In this document: piece after piece, positions 14,580-17,365 of the stretch
How positions within the stretch are numbered: position 1 is the first letter of the stretch
How the letters are laid out: each line of letters starts with the position of its first letter
Assembly (NCBI GenBank): GCA_964543295.1
Contig: CAZIXA010000047.1
Location: 1 to 17,365 of the forward strand
Length of the DNA stretch: 17,365 nt
DNA from: AE-B3B sp964543295
GTDB taxonomy: Bacteria; Aerophobota; Aerophobia; Aerophobales; AE-B3A
Direction: 5' to 3'
The notes under the pieces: model-generated
Told to the model about the DNA's origin: nothing
Seen by the model: only the letters and a program-made list of their open reading frames with translations
The model's database searches: none
Position numbers and translations under genes: made by a program

Positions 14580-15479
14580 CTAGCGCCAATCACTTCTTTT
14601 CCTTATAAGCACTACCCGTTCTTTTCCTTGGTAATCCGGGACAATCTCAGGAGGTAACAACTGAGGTTGGGCCGAAATTAAATCTTTTATAATCTTGACC
14701 TGACCAAATCCAATCTCTAGAGCAAGAAGACCTCCTCTATTCAAAAAACGAGGAGCTTGCCAGATAATTCTTCTATGGATGCTTAACCCATCTTCTCCAC
14801 CTTCTAGGGCCACCTTTGGTTCTTTTTTTACCTCAGGTGGCAAATTCTTCATCTGAGTGGAGGCTACATAGGGAGGATTGGAAATTACTAAATCAACTCT
14901 TCTCTCTAAGCCAAGCCTGATAAGAGGAGTAAATAAATCTCCCCTTAAAAATTCAACTCTTTTATCAACATGATGCAATTGGGCATTGTATCTGGCTACT
15001 TCCAAAGACTCGGGTGAAATATCGACCGCCCAGATCCTTGATCTTTGTAATTGCTTGGCTAAAGTTATGGCAATATTTCCACAACCCGTTCCCAGATCAA
15101 TGGCAATAAATTTCCTTCCTCTCGTTGAACTAGCTACTTCAAGAACCTTCTCTACCAATATCTCGGTCTCAGGACGGGGTATGTAGACCCTCGGATTCAC
15201 CTTGAAACTGTAACCCATGAAATCTTGGGTGCCGGTAAGATAAGAGGGGGGGATATATTGACCACGCTTTTTAATCAAATTCAGGAAAAGGGTACGCACT
15301 GAATAAGGAAGATCTCGATCCCCGTCAAGATAAAGATCAAAATGTTTTTTCTGTAAAAGGTGGGCCAGTAGAAGTTCCGAGGTCAGGCAGGGATTCTCGA
15401 TTCCTTTTTTTTCCAAATATCGCGTACCCCACTTGAGGCCCCTCTTAACTGTCCAGATCTTGGTATTGGCCCTCTCCAA
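14580..15479 (-). CDS. prmC: Peptide chain release factor N5-glutamine methyltransferase PrmC
   Basis: SAM-dependent enzyme that methylates the Gln of the GGQ motif in release factors RF1/RF2. The 299 residues hold an N-terminal helical domain that contacts the release factor (about 1-85) and a Rossmann methyltransferase domain. PRPETEILVE (101-110), the SAM-binding DLGTGCGNIAITLA (128-141) and the catalytic NPPYV (201-205) are all present. The start appears to be TTG with AAAGGA eight bases upstream; GGAGGA also abuts it. It follows ribH by 12 bp. In many genomes it lies after prfA near rho-rpmE; here it has been separated from that cluster. Confidence 0.94.
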   Translation of the reverse strand: MERANTKIWTVKRGLKWGTRYLEKKGIENPCLTSELLLAHLLQKKHFDLYLDGDRDLPYSVRTLFLNLIKKRGQYIPPSYLTGTQDFMGYSFKVNPRVYIPRPETEILVEKVLEVASSTRGRKFIAIDLGTGCGNIAITLAKQLQRSRIWAVDISPESLEVARYNAQLHHVDKRVEFLRGDLFTPLIRLGLERRVDLVISNPPYVASTQMKNLPPEVKKEPKVALEGGEDGLSIHRRIIWQAPRFLNRGGLLALEIGFGQVKIIKDLISAQPQLLPPEIVPDYQGKERVVLIRKRSDWR

Positions 15480-15491
15480 TCCTCCAATCCT

Positions 15492-15968
15492 TTAATCCTT
15501 TAATTTCTGTACCTGTTGATAAAGATCCACCATTTCCATAGCAGACACGGCTGCGTTCCAACCTCGGTTTCCTGCTTTAGTACCTGCTCTCTCGATTGCC
15601 TGCTCCAGAGTATCGGCAGTAATGACTCCAAAAATAACGGGGATTTCTTCCTTTAAAGCTAAGGTAGAGATTCCGCGAGCTACTTGAGATGATATCAGCT
15701 CAAAATGAGGTGTCTCACCCCGAATAATGGCCCCCAAGCAAATCAGGGCATTAAATCTTTCTTTTTTGGCTAGCTTTGAGGCTAAAGCCGGGATTTCAAA
15801 AGAACCAGGAACCCAAATAATCTCAATATTTTCTTCCTCCACTTCATGCCTCTCGAGTGCGTCCAGGGCTCCTTCCAAAAGTTTCGCCGTGACAAACTCA
15901 TTAAAACGTGAAACTATTATTCCAAATCTTAGTCCTTTACCCTTTATCTTTCCTTTATAATTTTTCAT
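15492..15968 (-). CDS. ribH: 6,7-dimethyl-8-ribityllumazine synthase RibH
   Basis: Penultimate enzyme of riboflavin synthesis; condenses 5-amino-6-ribitylaminouracil with 3,4-dihydroxy-2-butanone 4-phosphate. It commonly forms pentamers or 60-subunit capsids. The 158 residues show IIVSRFNEFVT (17-27), VPGSFEIP (53-60), GAIIRGETPHFE (79-90) with the likely catalytic His88, and ITADTLEQAIERAGTKAGN. The ATG follows GAGGGGAGG. It lies 58 bp after ribBA, which supplies one of its substrates, so the two form a riboflavin unit. Confidence 0.97.
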   Translation of the reverse strand: MKNYKGKIKGKGLRFGIIVSRFNEFVTAKLLEGALDALERHEVEEENIEIIWVPGSFEIPALASKLAKKERFNALICLGAIIRGETPHFELISSQVARGISTLALKEEIPVIFGVITADTLEQAIERAGTKAGNRGWNAAVSAMEMVDLYQQVQKLKD

Positions 15969-16026
15969 AGCTTCCTCCCCTCCTCTAGTTCTAAGACCCC
16001 AAAAACATTGTCCAAAGTCCGAGGAC

Positions 16027-17235
16027 TTATTTCTTATCGAAACTCAGCAGGTGACCGAGTTTCTTCTGCTTGGTCTTCAAATACGCCCTGTTTACGCGGT
16101 TAGGCTTTATCTCTAAAGGAGTGCGTTCGCTAATCTCCAATCCATACCCTTTTAAGCCCACTATTTTGCGAGGGTTATTGGTTAAAAGTCTGATCCGGTG
16201 AAGTCCTAAATCGGCAAGTATCTGAGCTCCAATCCCATAACTACGTAAATCTGGTTCAAAACCAAGCTTCTGATTTGCCTCCACCGTATCCATCCCTCTG
16301 TCCTGAAGCTCATATGTTTTGAGCTTATTTAATAATCCGATTCCACGCCCCTCCTGGTTTAAGTAAAGTACCACCCCCTGGCTTGCCTTTCCTATCATGT
16401 ATAAGGCGATCTCAAGTTGATCCCCGCAGTCACAGCGAAGGGATCTAAAAACATCTCCCGTAAGGCATTGAGAATGCACCCTCACCAGAACATCCTCTTT
16501 ATTTCTTACTTTTCCTTTTATCAGAGCAAGATGAATCCTATCCTCAAGAAGAGTCCTATAAGCGATGAGTTTAAAATTCCCGTAGTGAGTAGGAAGGTCG
16601 GTAACAACTTCTCTTTTAACCAGTTTTTCCTTCTTCCAACGGTATGATATGATGTCAGCCAGACTGCATATCTTCAAGCCATGGTGAGCAGCGAAAGATA
16701 AAAGCTCAGGAAGTCTGGCCATCCTGCCATCTTCTCCCATTATCTCACAGAGAACCCCTGCCGGGTAAAATCCCGCTAATCTGGCTAAATCTACCGCTGC
16801 CTCGGTATGACCGGCTCTTACGAGAACTCCTCCGTTCTTGCTAATTAATGGGAACACATGACCAGGCTTTGCCAGATCTTCCTCTTTAGTCTGAGGGTGA
16901 ATGAGAACTCCTACAGTCCGGGCCCGGTCATAGGCAGATATTCCAGTAGTAGTATTATGCTTGGCATCCACGGAGACAGTAAAGGGAGTCCCTTTAAGAG
17001 AGGTGTTTTCATTTACCATGGGACTAAGCCCCAACTCCCGGGCCCTCTCAGAAGTGATAGCCAGACAAATCAACCCTCTTCCATATTTAGCCATGAAGTT
17101 TATCACCTCAGGAGTGGCTTGGGAAGCAGGAATTATAAGATCACCCTCATTTTCCCTATCCTTGTCATCTACCACGATCACCATCTTACCTTTTTTGAAG
17201 TCCTTTATAATTTCATCTATGGGATTAAAATTCAT
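16027..17235 (-). CDS. ribBA: Bifunctional RibBA: DHBP synthase / GTP cyclohydrolase II
   Basis: Catalyses both entry steps to riboflavin: ribulose 5-phosphate to 3,4-dihydroxy-2-butanone 4-phosphate (RibB), and GTP to the pyrimidine precursor (RibA). The 402 residues are the normal fused length. The RibB half (1-~203) has DDKDRENEGD (23-32), KPGHVFPL and RAGHTEAAVDL (140-150). The RibA half has the zinc ligands Cys257, Cys268 and Cys270 (HSQCLTG...SLRCDCGD), YLNQEGRGIGL and LLTNNPRK. The ATG has GAGGTGA upstream. No FMN riboswitch is recognisable in the 130 bp before the gene. ribD and ribE are not in the window and may lie beyond the right edge. Confidence 0.97.
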   Translation of the reverse strand: MNFNPIDEIIKDFKKGKMVIVVDDKDRENEGDLIIPASQATPEVINFMAKYGRGLICLAITSERARELGLSPMVNENTSLKGTPFTVSVDAKHNTTTGISAYDRARTVGVLIHPQTKEEDLAKPGHVFPLISKNGGVLVRAGHTEAAVDLARLAGFYPAGVLCEIMGEDGRMARLPELLSFAAHHGLKICSLADIISYRWKKEKLVKREVVTDLPTHYGNFKLIAYRTLLEDRIHLALIKGKVRNKEDVLVRVHSQCLTGDVFRSLRCDCGDQLEIALYMIGKASQGVVLYLNQEGRGIGLLNKLKTYELQDRGMDTVEANQKLGFEPDLRSYGIGAQILADLGLHRIRLLTNNPRKIVGLKGYGLEISERTPLEIKPNRVNRAYLKTKQKKLGHLLSFDKK

Positions 17236-17256
17236 TATCTCACCTCTTGCAAGATA

Positions 17257-17354
17257 CTCGAGGGGGAAATAGGGCTTCGCCGATTCCTTCGGAATTCCCC
17301 CCTCGACGGTTCGATCGGCAAAGCCGACTCTCGCTTCGCTCGAGCAAGTCGAGC
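17257..17354. repeat. GC-rich cluster of short palindromes
   Basis: Several small hairpins are packed into about 100 bases: TCGAGGGGG (17258-17266) with CCCCCTCGA (17298-17306); inside it GGC-TTC-GCC (17273-17281) and ATTCC-TTC-GGAAT (17283-17295); then TCGGC-AAA-GCCGA (17315-17327) and GCTCGA-loop-TCGAGC (17338-17354). The region is richer in GC than its surroundings and may continue past the window. It resembles a REP-like or miniature dispersed element, but no second copy is in the window. It could also act as a terminator or regulatory structure upstream of ribBA. Confidence 0.5.
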
Positions 17355-17365
17355 CTGCTCCCCTC

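Noticed and set aside
17236..17365. FMN riboswitch upstream of ribBA
   Set aside because: None of the conserved RFN-element segments is present. The region holds only small palindromes.

Overview
The window looks like chromosomal housekeeping DNA from an uncultured, probably anaerobic, rod-shaped bacterium of moderate to low GC. The evidence is an Rnf-type redox subunit, a DapL-type route to diaminopimelate, a PBP2/RodA elongation pair, tight operons and near-consensus sigma-70 promoters with 16-17 nt spacers. A run of exactly 100 Ns shows it is a draft or metagenomic assembly. I cannot assign a phylum from sequence alone. I see no CRISPR array, prophage, transposase or tRNA gene.

Plus strand, 1-1629: two back-to-back promoters at 66-93 and 125-152, then an orphan rnfE, smpB and the tmRNA gene ssrA, which has its own candidate promoter inside smpB. 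After a 265 bp spacer comes a tight plus-strand operon, 1895-7998: dapB, dapL, pdxJ, acpS, nnr, rho, rpmE. Its genes overlap or sit within 10 bp of each other. It covers diaminopimelate/lysine synthesis, pyridoxal phosphate synthesis (PLP is the DapL cofactor), acyl-carrier-protein activation, NAD(P)H repair, transcription termination and ribosomal protein L31.

The rest is on the minus strand and converges on rpmE. In transcription order: ribBA, ribH, prmC, mrdA (PBP2), rodA, then leuC from its own promoter, then two exported coiled-coil envelope proteins. The first of these (9061-10054) is a repeat protein with a signal peptide and a C-terminal membrane segment, interrupted by the N gap. The second (8045-8881) is a coiled-coil protein with a C-terminal LysM domain. 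Upstream of ribBA, at the right edge, is a short GC-rich cluster of small palindromes.

The least ordinary parts are: (1) the coiled-coil repeat protein, whose units are 32, 39 and 46 residues, changing by exactly one heptad each and all leaving a remainder of 4; its assembly gap lies inside a repeat and the ORF is intact if the gap is closed; (2) a tmRNA whose apparent tag, ANPAFAFSYN, lacks the usual ALAA-like ending; (3) an rnfE gene without the rest of the Rnf operon; (4) a structured leader upstream of the repeat protein; (5) the palindrome cluster at the right edge. The ordinary genes are assigned confidently from family motifs. Promoters, hairpins and the tag frame are by-eye readings.
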